Shown here: piece by piece, positions 8,810 to 16,271 of the stretch
Layout: the number at the start of each line of letters is the position of its first letter
How positions within the stretch are numbered: position 1 is the stretch's first letter
Assembly (NCBI GenBank): GCA_017303335.1
Contig: JAFLBK010000001.1
Location: 811,001-875,000, forward strand
Origin: Chitinophagales bacterium
GTDB lineage: Bacteria > Bacteroidota > Bacteroidia > Chitinophagales > Chitinophagaceae
Direction of reading: 5' to 3'
Length of the DNA: 64,000 bases
Translations under genes and position numbers: made by a program
The notes under the pieces: model-generated
Seen by the model: the letters and a program-made list of their open reading frames with translations, nothing else
Database searches by the model: none
Told to the model about the DNA's origin: nothing

Positions 8810-9484
8810 TTATCTCCCGGATGTTTTTTTCCGGGACGGGCCCGATACCTGCAAGCTGATATTGAGCATCCGGCTATAACGTTCCACATCACGGGATACA
8901 TTGACCAGGCCGTAGCCGTAGCGTACATCCAGCGTAAGGATAGAATGTTTCGTGTTGAAATTATAGCCGGCGCCTGCCTGTATACCTGCGTCCCAGCGTT
9001 TAAAGTCCCCCGCATTGTTACCAAATGACAATTTGGTCTTTGTGGCCGGACTGGCTGTTGTGCCATCGGTTTTCAAGCGGCCACCAATATGGTAAGATGC
9101 ATAGGGTCCAGCATTGAAGTACAGTTTTTTGATATGCACACGGGCCAATACCGGCATTTCAAAACTGTACAGCTTCAGGGTTGATTTGCGCACCGTTACG
9201 GAGTTGCCGGATTTCAATGTACCGCCTTTCATGGCGAAATACAGTTCGGGCACTACCGAAAAACGTTTGCTGATACCCGCCTGATAGGAAACTCCGGCCT
9301 GCAGACCACTGAAATTTCTTTTGTAGGATTGCAGGCTGCTGTTTGATTTACCGTAATTGAAATTAGTCGTCAGGGAATTAATAGATATCCCAAACTTGCT
9401 TGCTTGTGAATACGAGTTGAAAGCGAGTATAACAGACAGCGTTATTACTCCTAATACCTTTACCAAATTGATTTTTTGTTGCAT
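8810..9484 (-). CDS. PorT-family outer-membrane beta-barrel protein
   Basis: The 224-residue protein has a signal peptide ending near FNSYSQ, followed by alternating hydrophobic strands with FSVVPELYFAMKGG and KLYSFEMPVLARVHIKKLYFNAGPYASYHIGG. This pattern, with a PELYF... strand and a GPYASY strand, matches the small 8-stranded 'outer membrane beta-barrel' proteins of the PorT-like family in Bacteroidota. Most have unknown function. The C-terminal barrel strand is followed by a basic tail (PSRKKTSGR), which is somewhat unusual. Confidence 0.75.
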   Translation of the reverse strand: MQQKINLVKVLGVITLSVILAFNSYSQASKFGISINSLTTNFNYGKSNSSLQSYKRNFSGLQAGVSYQAGISKRFSVVPELYFAMKGGTLKSGNSVTVRKSTLKLYSFEMPVLARVHIKKLYFNAGPYASYHIGGRLKTDGTTASPATKTKLSFGNNAGDFKRWDAGIQAGAGYNFNTKHSILTLDVRYGYGLVNVSRDVERYSRMLNISLQVSGPSRKKTSGR

Positions 9485-9754
9485 GATTAGTTGTTTTAAA
9501 ATTGTTGACCATATTTTCGTTAGGGCAATGGTTTATCATCCCACCCTGCAGGTAGTTTTTTTAAGCGAACGTTTGTCGGTTGATTTCTGTAAGGCTATTC
9601 TGACTTAAATGCCTGCCTTTAACTTGATAGAACAAAGTTACCAACATCGCCCGCCCAGGCAGCAGGACGATTTGCTATTAAAATGGTATTTATGTCAAGT
9701 TGTTTGATAACCCGTTATGGTTATTTGTCCACTGTATCGCCTTACAGTTTTCTT
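9485..9754. other. Intergenic spacer, nothing recognised
   Basis: This AT-rich stretch lies between the outer-membrane protein gene and the frameshifted esterase region. It should hold the promoter of the minus-strand barrel gene. I see no RNA gene, repeat or convincing terminator in it. Confidence 0.4.
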
Positions 9755-9940
9755 TCATCGCCTTTCATTCAATTTCAATTGTTCCAGCTTTTTTCTTGTG
9801 GAGGGCAGTTCTTCCAGCGACAATGCTTTCAAATACATTTCTGCTGCCTTTTTCTTATCCTTTATTTCCAGGTAGAAATCTCCCATAGAGTCATACGCAT
9901 TTGCGCTTGAAGGAAAGTTTTCAAGGTTCAGCGAAAAAAA
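9755..9940 (-). pseudogene. TPR-like C-terminus of the esterase, separated by a frameshift
   Basis: Downstream of the esterase stop, another minus-strand frame continues SLNLENFPSSANAYDSMGDF and then YLEIKDKKKAAEMYLKALSLE, a tetratricopeptide-like helix pair, and stops at 9755. Adding one base to the run of seven T residues (minus strand) at about 9935-9941 joins it to the esterase so that KAYRFF is followed directly by SLNLENFPSSANAYDS, the usual sequence at the end of such esterases. This is either a real one-base deletion or a homopolymer sequencing error. Confidence 0.65.
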
Positions 9941-10980
9941 CGGTACGCTTTGCTGTAGTTTTTTCCGGAAAGAAAATTATATCCAAGAAAATTGACCGTT
10001 GCCTGGGAAGGCAGAACCTTATAATGAAGTAACCGGGATACAGTAAGATAATGCGTTTTGATGTAATCAACCGTTATGGAAGTATCGTTCATGTCTTTGT
10101 CCAACTCGTACCCTTTGAAGAGATATCGCAATGCGTCATACGTCGCAATTAGTGGAATGGATGAATGATTGTCTTCCGGATAAAACTTCCATCGCCACAG
10201 AAGGCTGCTGCTTTTACGCTCTAAAAGTAATTGGCGGAATTGAAGGTTATTTCTTACGTGAATATTTCCCCGGGTAGTATCCTGCATCACAAGGAATGTA
10301 TCTATGCTTTTACTCATGGTATTGGCGGATGCATAATAAAGGCTTTTATTGCCGAGGTCTTTATTTGGCAGTAGCTGAGCGGCTTTTTTCATCAGTGCCT
10401 GATTGTCCCACCATACACTTGGGTCGATGGCGACATAGCTGGTGAATAAAGATGTGTGATTAAGAAGTGAATTAAGTACCGTTAAGCCCCCCAATGAATG
10501 CCCGACGAACATGCGGTAAGGAGCTGTTTTGTAGACAGCGTCGACATAAGGAATGAGTTCATGTTCAATAAAGGAAATGAACTTTTCACCCCCGCCCGAA
10601 AATCCTAATGCGGCCGTATCCTCCTCTCCGTCCGACCAGCGTATAGAGTGGGTTGGCGTAAGATCCCTTACCCTGTTGGTATTGGCAATGCCCACCACAA
10701 TCATTTCCGGCATTTTGCCGGTACTGCTTAAATACTGTACCATACCTGTTACCGGATGGAAAAAAGATGGTCCGTCGAGGAGATACATAACAGGATAGTG
10801 AGTTTGGCTACCCGCGGCAAAGGATGCCGGTATATAAACCCAGACCTCCCGATCCTCTTTTAAAATAGCTGAATGAACGATCTTTTTAGTTCCAGCAACT
10901 ATCGACCTGTCATTTTGGGATAAATTCTGAGATAAACCAAATAATGGAAGCGCAAGCAGTATACAACAGATGTTCTTCAT
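9928..10980 (-). CDS. Secreted esterase of the enterochelin-esterase (Fes/IroE) type, C-terminally frameshifted
   Basis: The 350-residue frame has a signal peptide (MKNICCILLALPLFGLSQ) and an alpha/beta-hydrolase domain of the putative esterase (PF00756-like) group: VWVYIPASF at the start, VMYLLDGPSFFHP, the nucleophile elbow GHSLGG and the catalytic His region YPEDNHSS. These proteins hydrolyse carboxylic esters; siderophore cleavage is known for relatives, but there is no siderophore locus here. In Bacteroidota the same enzymes often end in TPR-like repeats, and such a tail is present downstream in a shifted frame, so the true gene probably ran to 9755. Confidence 0.8.
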   Translation of the reverse strand: MKNICCILLALPLFGLSQNLSQNDRSIVAGTKKIVHSAILKEDREVWVYIPASFAAGSQTHYPVMYLLDGPSFFHPVTGMVQYLSSTGKMPEMIVVGIANTNRVRDLTPTHSIRWSDGEEDTAALGFSGGGEKFISFIEHELIPYVDAVYKTAPYRMFVGHSLGGLTVLNSLLNHTSLFTSYVAIDPSVWWDNQALMKKAAQLLPNKDLGNKSLYYASANTMSKSIDTFLVMQDTTRGNIHVRNNLQFRQLLLERKSSSLLWRWKFYPEDNHSSIPLIATYDALRYLFKGYELDKDMNDTSITVDYIKTHYLTVSRLLHYKVLPSQATVNFLGYNFLSGKNYSKAYRFFR

Positions 10981-11119
10981 ATTGACTATACATTTTTTAT
11001 GGCATCGAAGATTTGTTAACGTATGAAATTCACTACAGACTTTAAGAAGAAAGATGAACTTCGAAACGCTTTTATATATAATTGCTCCTGATTTTGTGTA
11101 ATAGGATTTCTTTAATGAA

Positions 11120-11839
11120 CTACCCTGCCATACAATGACTATTGGTTTTAAATCCTTTTATAATAAGATAGACGCCCAGTGAAAATTCAAATACCGCTAC
11201 CGGCAACGCTGATAAGCCAGCCAACGGCGAAATGCGGTCTACAAACCCGAAGAGAATCGCAATATATCCCGCAACTAAGGGAAATGCCCCAGCAATCCCT
11301 ATAACAGAAAGCGCAGGGGGTACCAGCCGTGACTTGTACAATAGTATTCCCAACAGTAAATCATTTATCGCCGGAATAAATCCCTGGCCCAACAGGAATA
11401 TCCTGTCGTACAGTATAACAAAGGCACGACTCGTTGCCGTTGTATCGGTTTCTGGGCCCTTCTGGTGCAAACCAAGCGCCGTCAATAAAAACGCAACCCC
11501 TGCAAACATGGTGCTGGCCTCCAGTACCCGGGAAGCCACAAGCCCTAAAGCCAGCGTGTTGTTCTGTTTTCTGAGCAGGGGATATAAAATAACCGCCGTA
11601 GCAATTCCGGCAAGCGCCACTATGATTTCAAGCATTCCGCCAATGATGATATTATTGGCGTTGCCCGGATGCGATATGAAATCCGGTTCGTGTATGGGGG
11701 CATACAGGCTGAGCGTTGGAATAGAAACAAAAGTGAGCAGGTAGAATATCCCTGCAGGTAATGATATTTTTCTGCCGGCATTGATAGCCGTATTCTGTAA
11801 AGTGGCCGGCAGTGCTTCTGTATTGATGTTTCTGGTCAT
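11120..11839 (-). CDS. DUF4386-type integral membrane protein
   Basis: The 239-residue protein has about six transmembrane segments. The opening RKISLPAGIFYLLTFVSIP, the GMLEIIVALAGIATAVILYPLLRKQN stretch, and later VASRVLEASTMFAGV and LYKSRLVPPALSVIG follow the pattern of the DUF4386 family, common in Bacteroidota and Actinobacteria and of unknown function. The gene stands alone between the esterase and a flavoprotein gene on the same strand, with moderate spacers on both sides. Confidence 0.75.
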   Translation of the reverse strand: MTRNINTEALPATLQNTAINAGRKISLPAGIFYLLTFVSIPTLSLYAPIHEPDFISHPGNANNIIIGGMLEIIVALAGIATAVILYPLLRKQNNTLALGLVASRVLEASTMFAGVAFLLTALGLHQKGPETDTTATSRAFVILYDRIFLLGQGFIPAINDLLLGILLYKSRLVPPALSVIGIAGAFPLVAGYIAILFGFVDRISPLAGLSALPVAVFEFSLGVYLIIKGFKTNSHCMAG

Positions 11840-11915
11840 GCTATTCGATTAAACATTATGAAAATATCCTGGCAGCAAGCGGAGATCCGCCCCTGTATGT
11901 AAGAACCGGTTCGGA

Positions 11916-12914
11916 TCAAAAACTTTCTTCGATCAACTCCCTGTTCAGCGCTATACCGGTGGTGGTACCCGATGAAACCGCGTTCGCTACGGTACGCATA
12001 CGGCTGGTATTATCGCCACAGGCAAATACGCCGGGCACCGTGGTCCGTTGCGCCGGGTCGGTTTTAATATACCCTTCCGGTGTGATCTCGCAGCCCAGTG
12101 CAGCCGGAATACCGGAATGCTGTACAAAGGGCAGGCGTGCATAGAGGGCTTTCAGCGGCGCTTTTTCTCCATTCCCGAAAACCATATTTTGTATGTAGCC
12201 TTTTTCCTGTTCGATCTTTTCAATCACCGATTCATTGATCGCAATACCATGCTTTACAAATCTTGCCGCTTGTTCCCGGGAGATTGTTGAAGTTCCGTTT
12301 GTATATACCGTGAGATTGTTCGTCCAGTTGGAAATAAGCGTTGCCAGTTCAACCGCGGGTTCTCCATTGGCAAGGATCCCGGTTGGCTGTTGCCTTACTT
12401 CGTAACCATGGCAATAAGGGCAATGCAGCACGCTGATGCCCCAGCTTTCGGCAAAACCCGGGATAGCGGGCATTTCATCTTTGATACCTGTGGCAAATAC
12501 AAGTTTCCGGGCCTTGAATTCCTTACCGGTCGACAGTTCGATCACAAAACCTCCGGCTGCTTTTCTTCCCGCGATGGCCCGGTCGTTCAGGAACTCCACC
12601 GTATCATACGCTTCTACCTGTTTCCTTGCCTGCCGGGCAATCTCCCCGGGGGGCGTTCCGTCCTGGGTAAGGAAATTATGTGAGTGGGGTGTTTGGCGGT
12701 TGCAGGGCATTCCGCTGTCGATGATCAGCACCCTGCGCAGGGCCCGCCCCAGGGCCATACCCGCTGCAAGTCCGGCATAACTGCCGCCGATAATGATCAC
12801 GTCGTATCTGTTGTCTTGTTTCATCTTACCTGATTTGGTTTGCATCCATTCCGGAATCATCAGTCCGCCGATTGCCATGCTGGCCTGGCTTATGAATTCA
12901 GCCCTGGACAGCAT
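11916..12914 (-). CDS. Thioredoxin-reductase-like FAD/NAD(P)-dependent oxidoreductase
   Basis: The core begins YDVIIIGGSYAGLAAGMALGRA (FAD-binding), has the redox pair CPYCHGYE near residue 170, and ends with VFACGDNTSR (second FAD motif), the architecture of low-molecular-weight thioredoxin reductases. Relatives usually begin at the second methionine used here (MKQDNRYDV, base 12824). The ATG at 12914 adds 30 residues that look like a degenerate Tat leader (MLSRAEFISQASMAIGGLMI, with RA in place of RR) and overlaps the upstream small membrane protein gene by 17 bases. The longer form may be exported; the start is uncertain. There is no adjacent thioredoxin gene, so its partner is unknown. 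Confidence 0.8.
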   Translation of the reverse strand: MLSRAEFISQASMAIGGLMIPEWMQTKSGKMKQDNRYDVIIIGGSYAGLAAGMALGRALRRVLIIDSGMPCNRQTPHSHNFLTQDGTPPGEIARQARKQVEAYDTVEFLNDRAIAGRKAAGGFVIELSTGKEFKARKLVFATGIKDEMPAIPGFAESWGISVLHCPYCHGYEVRQQPTGILANGEPAVELATLISNWTNNLTVYTNGTSTISREQAARFVKHGIAINESVIEKIEQEKGYIQNMVFGNGEKAPLKALYARLPFVQHSGIPAALGCEITPEGYIKTDPAQRTTVPGVFACGDNTSRMRTVANAVSSGTTTGIALNRELIEESF

Positions 12915-13149
12915 TCCGGTTTCCTGTTTTTTGTTTTTCGTTTCCTGCCAGCCTTCGAAACAACAGATCCAGTGCGGGTACGCCTACGAACATCATCCAG
13001 GGTACCAGGGAAATGGTGAGTATGAAGGTGCGAAGGTATAAGGGCAGGGCAGCCAATGGTTCGCCAAAGAGAAAAAGAAACAACGTTATCGACGGGTAGA
13101 TGACCATCCAGATTTTAAGGCTGGCCAGCAGTTTCTGTTTTGTTTTCAT
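12898..13149 (-). CDS. Small two-helix membrane protein
   Basis: An 83-residue product starting MKTKQKLLASLKIWMVIYPS contains two hydrophobic segments (about residues 10-30 and 40-60) and a basic, polar tail. It resembles short Bacteroidota membrane proteins of unknown function found near AraC regulators and oxidoreductases. I chose ATG at 13149: the longer open frame runs back into the tandem repeat region and shows no sensible protein there. Its 3' end overlaps the longer start of the flavoprotein gene, which suggests co-transcription. Confidence 0.6.
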   Translation of the reverse strand: MKTKQKLLASLKIWMVIYPSITLFLFLFGEPLAALPLYLRTFILTISLVPWMMFVGVPALDLLFRRLAGNEKQKTGNRNAVQG

Positions 13150-13249
13150 GATGCTGTTTTTAACGGTGATTATTTCGTTCACAAAATTAGAAACAACAAA
13201 TACCCCGGGGCAGGACGCGTATGAAGTTGGACAGGACTTATTTGAAATT

Positions 13250-13632
13250 CTCTCGAAATGCGCCTCCGGCGATTGGCTTATCCTGAGCGAAGTCGAAGAC
13301 CAACCTGCCTTACTTGGCATTCTTCCGGAACGTCTCCGGCGACTGGCTTATCCTGAGCGAAGTCGAGGGATTGATGGTCTGAGCGAAGTCGAAGACCAGC
13401 CTGCCTTACTTGGTATTCTTCCGGAACGTCTCCGGCGACTGGCTTATCCTGAGCGAAGTCGAAGGATTGATGGTTTGAGCGAAGTCGAAGACCAACCTGC
13501 CTTACTTGGCATTCTTCCGGAACGTCTCCGGCGACTGGCTTATCCTGAGCGAAGTCGAGGGATTGATGGTCTGAGCGAAGTTGAAGACCAGCCTGCCTTA
13601 CTTGGCATTCTTCCGGAACGCCTCCGGCGAAT
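13250..13632. repeat. 96-bp tandem repeat derived partly from the end of the AraC gene
   Basis: The 14-mer CCTGCCTTACTTGG (third base variants aside) recurs at 13304, 13400, 13496 and 13592, an exact 96-base period. Each unit contains a copy of the AraC gene's last codons (minus-strand SPEAFRKNAK plus stop) and two copies of the motif TGAGCGAAGTCGAAG. The last copy is the true 3' end of the AraC gene; a more diverged partial unit begins near 13260. Because 96 is a multiple of three, a long open frame crosses the array, but I regard it as non-coding. Confidence 0.85.
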
Positions 13633-14461
13633 AGCCCGTTTGCTTTTTAAAAAAGCGCACAAAATAAGAGGGGTCTTCATAGCCCAATTGATCGGCGATC
13701 TCTTTCACCTGGCTGGAGCTGGCCAGCAAATATCGCTTTGCTTCGAGTACGATCTGTTCATTGATGAGTTCCGAAACCGTTTTGCCTACCGAGGTTTTGG
13801 TGATGGAGTTCAGCTGGTATATGGAAAGATTGAGCAGGGCCGCGTATTCCGAAACGCTTTTTATGCTTCCGATATGGCTTTCCAGGAGGCGCATCAGGTC
13901 TTCGAAGCGATCCTGGGTATAATTGCTTTCGCCACTGATGCTGCCGTTCGGATTATGACTCTGCCTGAGGTATTCGATAAAAAACAGATCCAGGTTGGCT
14001 TTGATCGCTTCGGTATAGCCTTCCTGTTTGCTGTTGTATTCCTGTAACATATTGGCCAGCGCCGTGTGCAATCGCCGGAAGCGGGATTTTTCCACCTCGC
14101 AATGGCTTTTCCCTGTTGCCGCTTTCCAGCGACGGTTACTGATCCGGTCGGAAGGCTGGTAGAATGCTGAATCAAATTCAAGTAAGAAACCCGTACTATC
14201 TGCCTTCAGTTCCAGCCGGTGCACCTGGCCGGGCCGCAGGATGAACAGGGAATGATCCCGCACTTCGTACCGGACAAAATCGATCTCATGAATTCCTTTC
14301 CCCTTTTCCAGCGCCAGGATGAAGAAGAAATTATGCCGGTGCAGTTCGTGCAGCATGTCGTGCCCGTTCAGCACCTGTTCCAGGCTTCGGATGCTGAATC
14401 TCCCGGTATTGGTTTGCTGACTATGAGCCGGGGCGATCTCCTTAACGGGAATGGGTTTCAT
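13598..14461 (-). CDS. AraC-family transcriptional regulator
   Basis: The 287-residue protein has an N-terminal cupin-like ligand domain (HNFFFILALEKGKGIHEIDF, then HSLFILRPGQVH) and a C-terminal pair of helix-turn-helix motifs: SEYAALLNLSIYQLNSITK and IADQLGYEDPSYFVRFFKKQTGYSPEAFR, the signature of AraC/XylS regulators. It is a cytoplasmic DNA-binding protein; the effector is unknown. The genes downstream on its strand encode a small membrane protein and a flavoprotein, which are reasonable targets. Its 3' end has been duplicated into the 96-bp tandem array. Confidence 0.9.
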   Translation of the reverse strand: MKPIPVKEIAPAHSQQTNTGRFSIRSLEQVLNGHDMLHELHRHNFFFILALEKGKGIHEIDFVRYEVRDHSLFILRPGQVHRLELKADSTGFLLEFDSAFYQPSDRISNRRWKAATGKSHCEVEKSRFRRLHTALANMLQEYNSKQEGYTEAIKANLDLFFIEYLRQSHNPNGSISGESNYTQDRFEDLMRLLESHIGSIKSVSEYAALLNLSIYQLNSITKTSVGKTVSELINEQIVLEAKRYLLASSSQVKEIADQLGYEDPSYFVRFFKKQTGYSPEAFRKNAK

Positions 14462-14604
14462 GTGACCAATTTACAGTATTTAGTGATTATGTTCCGGTTA
14501 TAGCGGCATGAACAGGCCCAGGCATAATTTAATTCCTGTTTCGGCATCTAAAGCCTACCTTCACCGGGGTTTCAGTACGCCCGACTTCATCATAACACTA
14601 CTAC

Positions 14605-15060
14605 ATGGCCAAATCAAAGGACAGTTTCTTCAAACGCGAAAAAGAGAAAAAACGCTTGCAGGACCGCAAAGAAAAAGAGGAGCGGAAAATACAACGCAAG
14701 GCCGAGGCCCAGAAAGGGTTGGGCATAGACAGCATGATGGCCTATGTGGATGAATACGGCAATCTTTCCTCCACACCACCCGACCCCCGCAATAAAATCG
14801 AGATCAAGGCCGAAGACATACAGATCAGCATTCCGCCGCTGAGCCAGCGTACCGAAGAAGAACGGATGCACAAAGGCATCGTATCGGGCTTCAACGAAGA
14901 AAAAGGCTATGGCTTTATCCGCGACCTGCACAGCAACGAAAGTTATTTTGTACACGTGAACTCCCTGCGGGAACCCATCAAACCGGGCAATAAAGTAAGT
15001 TTTCTCTCCGAACGCGGACCCAAGGGCATGGTGGCGGTTGATGTGCAGAAACTGGTTTAG
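14605..15060 (+). CDS. Cold-shock-domain protein with charged N-terminal extension
   Basis: Residues about 88-151 form a cold-shock domain: GIVSGFNEEKGYGFIRD carries the RNP1-like KGYGFI and SYFVHV the RNP2-like FVHV motif, followed by VSFLSERGPKGMVAVDVQ. The first 40 residues are highly basic and probably helical (KREKEKKRLQDRKEKEERK), a layout seen in many Bacteroidota CSD proteins and likely to add nucleic-acid affinity. It would act as an RNA chaperone in the cytoplasm. It lies 680 bases upstream of an RRM protein gene on the same strand, separated by repeats. Confidence 0.9.
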   Translation: MAKSKDSFFKREKEKKRLQDRKEKEERKIQRKAEAQKGLGIDSMMAYVDEYGNLSSTPPDPRNKIEIKAEDIQISIPPLSQRTEEERMHKGIVSGFNEEKGYGFIRDLHSNESYFVHVNSLREPIKPGNKVSFLSERGPKGMVAVDVQKLV

Positions 15061-15065
15061 TGGTT

Positions 15066-15102
15066 CACTTGTTTATTTGTTTACTGGTTTATATGTTTAC
15101 TG
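15066..15102. repeat. AT-rich intergenic repeat units (TTTATTTG/TTTACTGG family)
   Basis: Short units built on TTTATTTGTTTACTGGTTTA occur here and again at 15337-15385, 19344-19396, 19640-19683 and 20799-20838 (the last three in reverse orientation). They always lie in gene-free DNA beside the longer palindromic repeats. Confidence 0.7.
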
Positions 15103-15144
15103 GTGGTGAATGCCTTGAGCATTGAATATTGAACATTTCACCGT

Positions 15145-15326
15145 CATCCTTCGACTCCGCTCAGGACGAGCAGGGGCCAGCGAAGCGATCTCCTTACCCT
15201 AGCGTCATTGCGACTCCGCCAAGGCGGGGGAAGCAATCCCCCCATTAGTATGTCATGCTTTCTTTTTTGTCATTCTGATCCCGCCCTGGCGGGGAGCCTG
15301 CCTGCCGATAGGCATGGAAGAATCTC
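15145..15326 (+). repeat. Interspersed repeat, copy A (inverted relative to 19403-19588)
   Basis: This stretch and the reverse complement of 19403-19588 share, in the same order, the CTTCGACTCCGCTCAGGACGAGC block, CTCCTTACCCTAGCGTCATTGCGA, a CCGCC...GGCGG hairpin, TAGTATGTCA and a GATCCCGCCCTGGCGGG hairpin. These are palindrome-rich, non-coding modules of the sort scattered through Bacteroidota genomes. Confidence 0.8.
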
Positions 15327-15601
15327 TATGAGGTTCATTGGTTTAGTAGTTTATCTGTTTATTGATTAATTAGTTTATTAGTGAATGACTTGAATATTTC
15401 GTTTTGAACATTGATTATTGCACATACAACATTCAGCATTCAACATAAAGCTTAAAGCATTCATTCTTCCCCCAACCCGCTCCACAGCTGTTTTCCCGTC
15501 ATTTACCAGGAAAGGCTTCACGAACGAACCCGCTTACCGGCTGGTTAGCAGTTGATTACCCGTTACATTGAAATAAATGCAGGCAATCCCGTTCTTTCGG
15601 C

Positions 15602-15609
15602 TATCTTTG
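15602..15609 (+). promoter_or_regulatory. Putative -7 element of the RRM gene
   Basis: TATCTTTG is a perfect match to the Bacteroidota -7 consensus TAnnTTTG. Transcription from it would give an untranslated leader of about 130 bases before the RRM gene, long enough to allow cold-type post-transcriptional control. I see no clear -33 box. Confidence 0.4.
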
Positions 15610-15743
15610 AGCCGTGATAATAGTTCTATAAGCTCGCTCCGTCAGTGTAACGTTTTACTTTCTTCTCCGAAAATTTTACTCTTCCCTTGTTTGCTTCTAT
15701 CTACCGTCATCACGTGTATTATTTTATCATTTAAAAAAGTATT

Positions 15744-16046
15744 ATGAAGATTTATGTTTCTAATTTAAGCTACAACACCGGAGACGCTGAGCTTAATGAC
15801 CTGTTCGCCGCTCATGGCGAAGTAACCTCTGCCAAAGTGATCACCGACCGCGAAACGGGCCGTTCCCGTGGATTTGGTTTTGTGGAAATGAACTCCGACG
15901 CCGATGGCAACGCCGCCATTGCCGCCCTCAACGATAAAGAAGTGGAAGGACGCACTATGAACGTATCCATCGCCCGCGAGAGAACCGATAACGGATTCAA
16001 CCGCAACCAGGGAAACCGCGGCGGTTATGGTAACAGGCGCTGGTAA
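15744..16046 (+). CDS. RRM-type RNA-binding protein
   Basis: The 100-residue protein is a single RNA-recognition motif with RNP2 (IYVSNLSY, residues 3-10) and RNP1 (RGFGFVEM, about residues 42-49), followed by a short Gly/Arg/Asn tail ending GNRGGYGNRRW. Such stand-alone RRM proteins are frequent in Bacteroidota and bind single-stranded RNA; some serve as global post-transcriptional regulators. It is preceded by a long untranslated stretch and followed by a strong terminator, so it is probably transcribed alone. Confidence 0.93.
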   Translation: MKIYVSNLSYNTGDAELNDLFAAHGEVTSAKVITDRETGRSRGFGFVEMNSDADGNAAIAALNDKEVEGRTMNVSIARERTDNGFNRNQGNRGGYGNRRW

Positions 16047-16192
16047 AATACCAGGGCCAAACAGCCCTCAGCAACAGCCATTGCTTCTGAAATTGTTGTG
16101 AACCAGCGATGGTTCCCGCATACCTACCCGCCCAATTGAGTTACCCGCGCTTATTCTTTGATGAGTCCGGGGGGCCGGTATAAAAGTAAAAG

Positions 16193-16225
16193 AGGGTCAT
16201 ACGCCTGGCGTGTGGCCCTTTTTTA
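16193..16225 (+). terminator. Rho-independent terminator of the RRM gene
   Basis: An 11-bp stem (16193-16203 with 16209-16219, two G-U pairs) closes a five-base loop and is followed directly by a run of T residues (16219-16224). It is oriented for plus-strand transcription. Confidence 0.75.
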
Positions 16226-16271
16226 TTTCCGGGCTTGCCGTGGTGGGAGCAACCCCCTCATAACAAGTTGT

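Larger units (their letters stand above)
15061..15600. other. Repeat-rich intergenic region
   Basis: No gene is visible. It holds AT-rich runs built from the units TTTATTTG and TTTACTGG (15066-15102 and 15337-15385), copy A of a long inverted repeat (15145-15326), and several short stretches related to TTGAACATTGA (around 15110-15135 and 15400-15450). Confidence 0.6.

Noticed and set aside
13250-13632. Tandem repeats as a CRISPR array
   Set aside because: The units are contiguous 96-base copies with no unique spacers, and no cas genes are present.
13100-14047. A 315-residue plus-strand open frame across the tandem repeats and the AraC gene
   Set aside because: It reads antisense through a clear AraC gene and owes its length to the 96-base (multiple of three) repeat; the repeated peptide resembles no protein.
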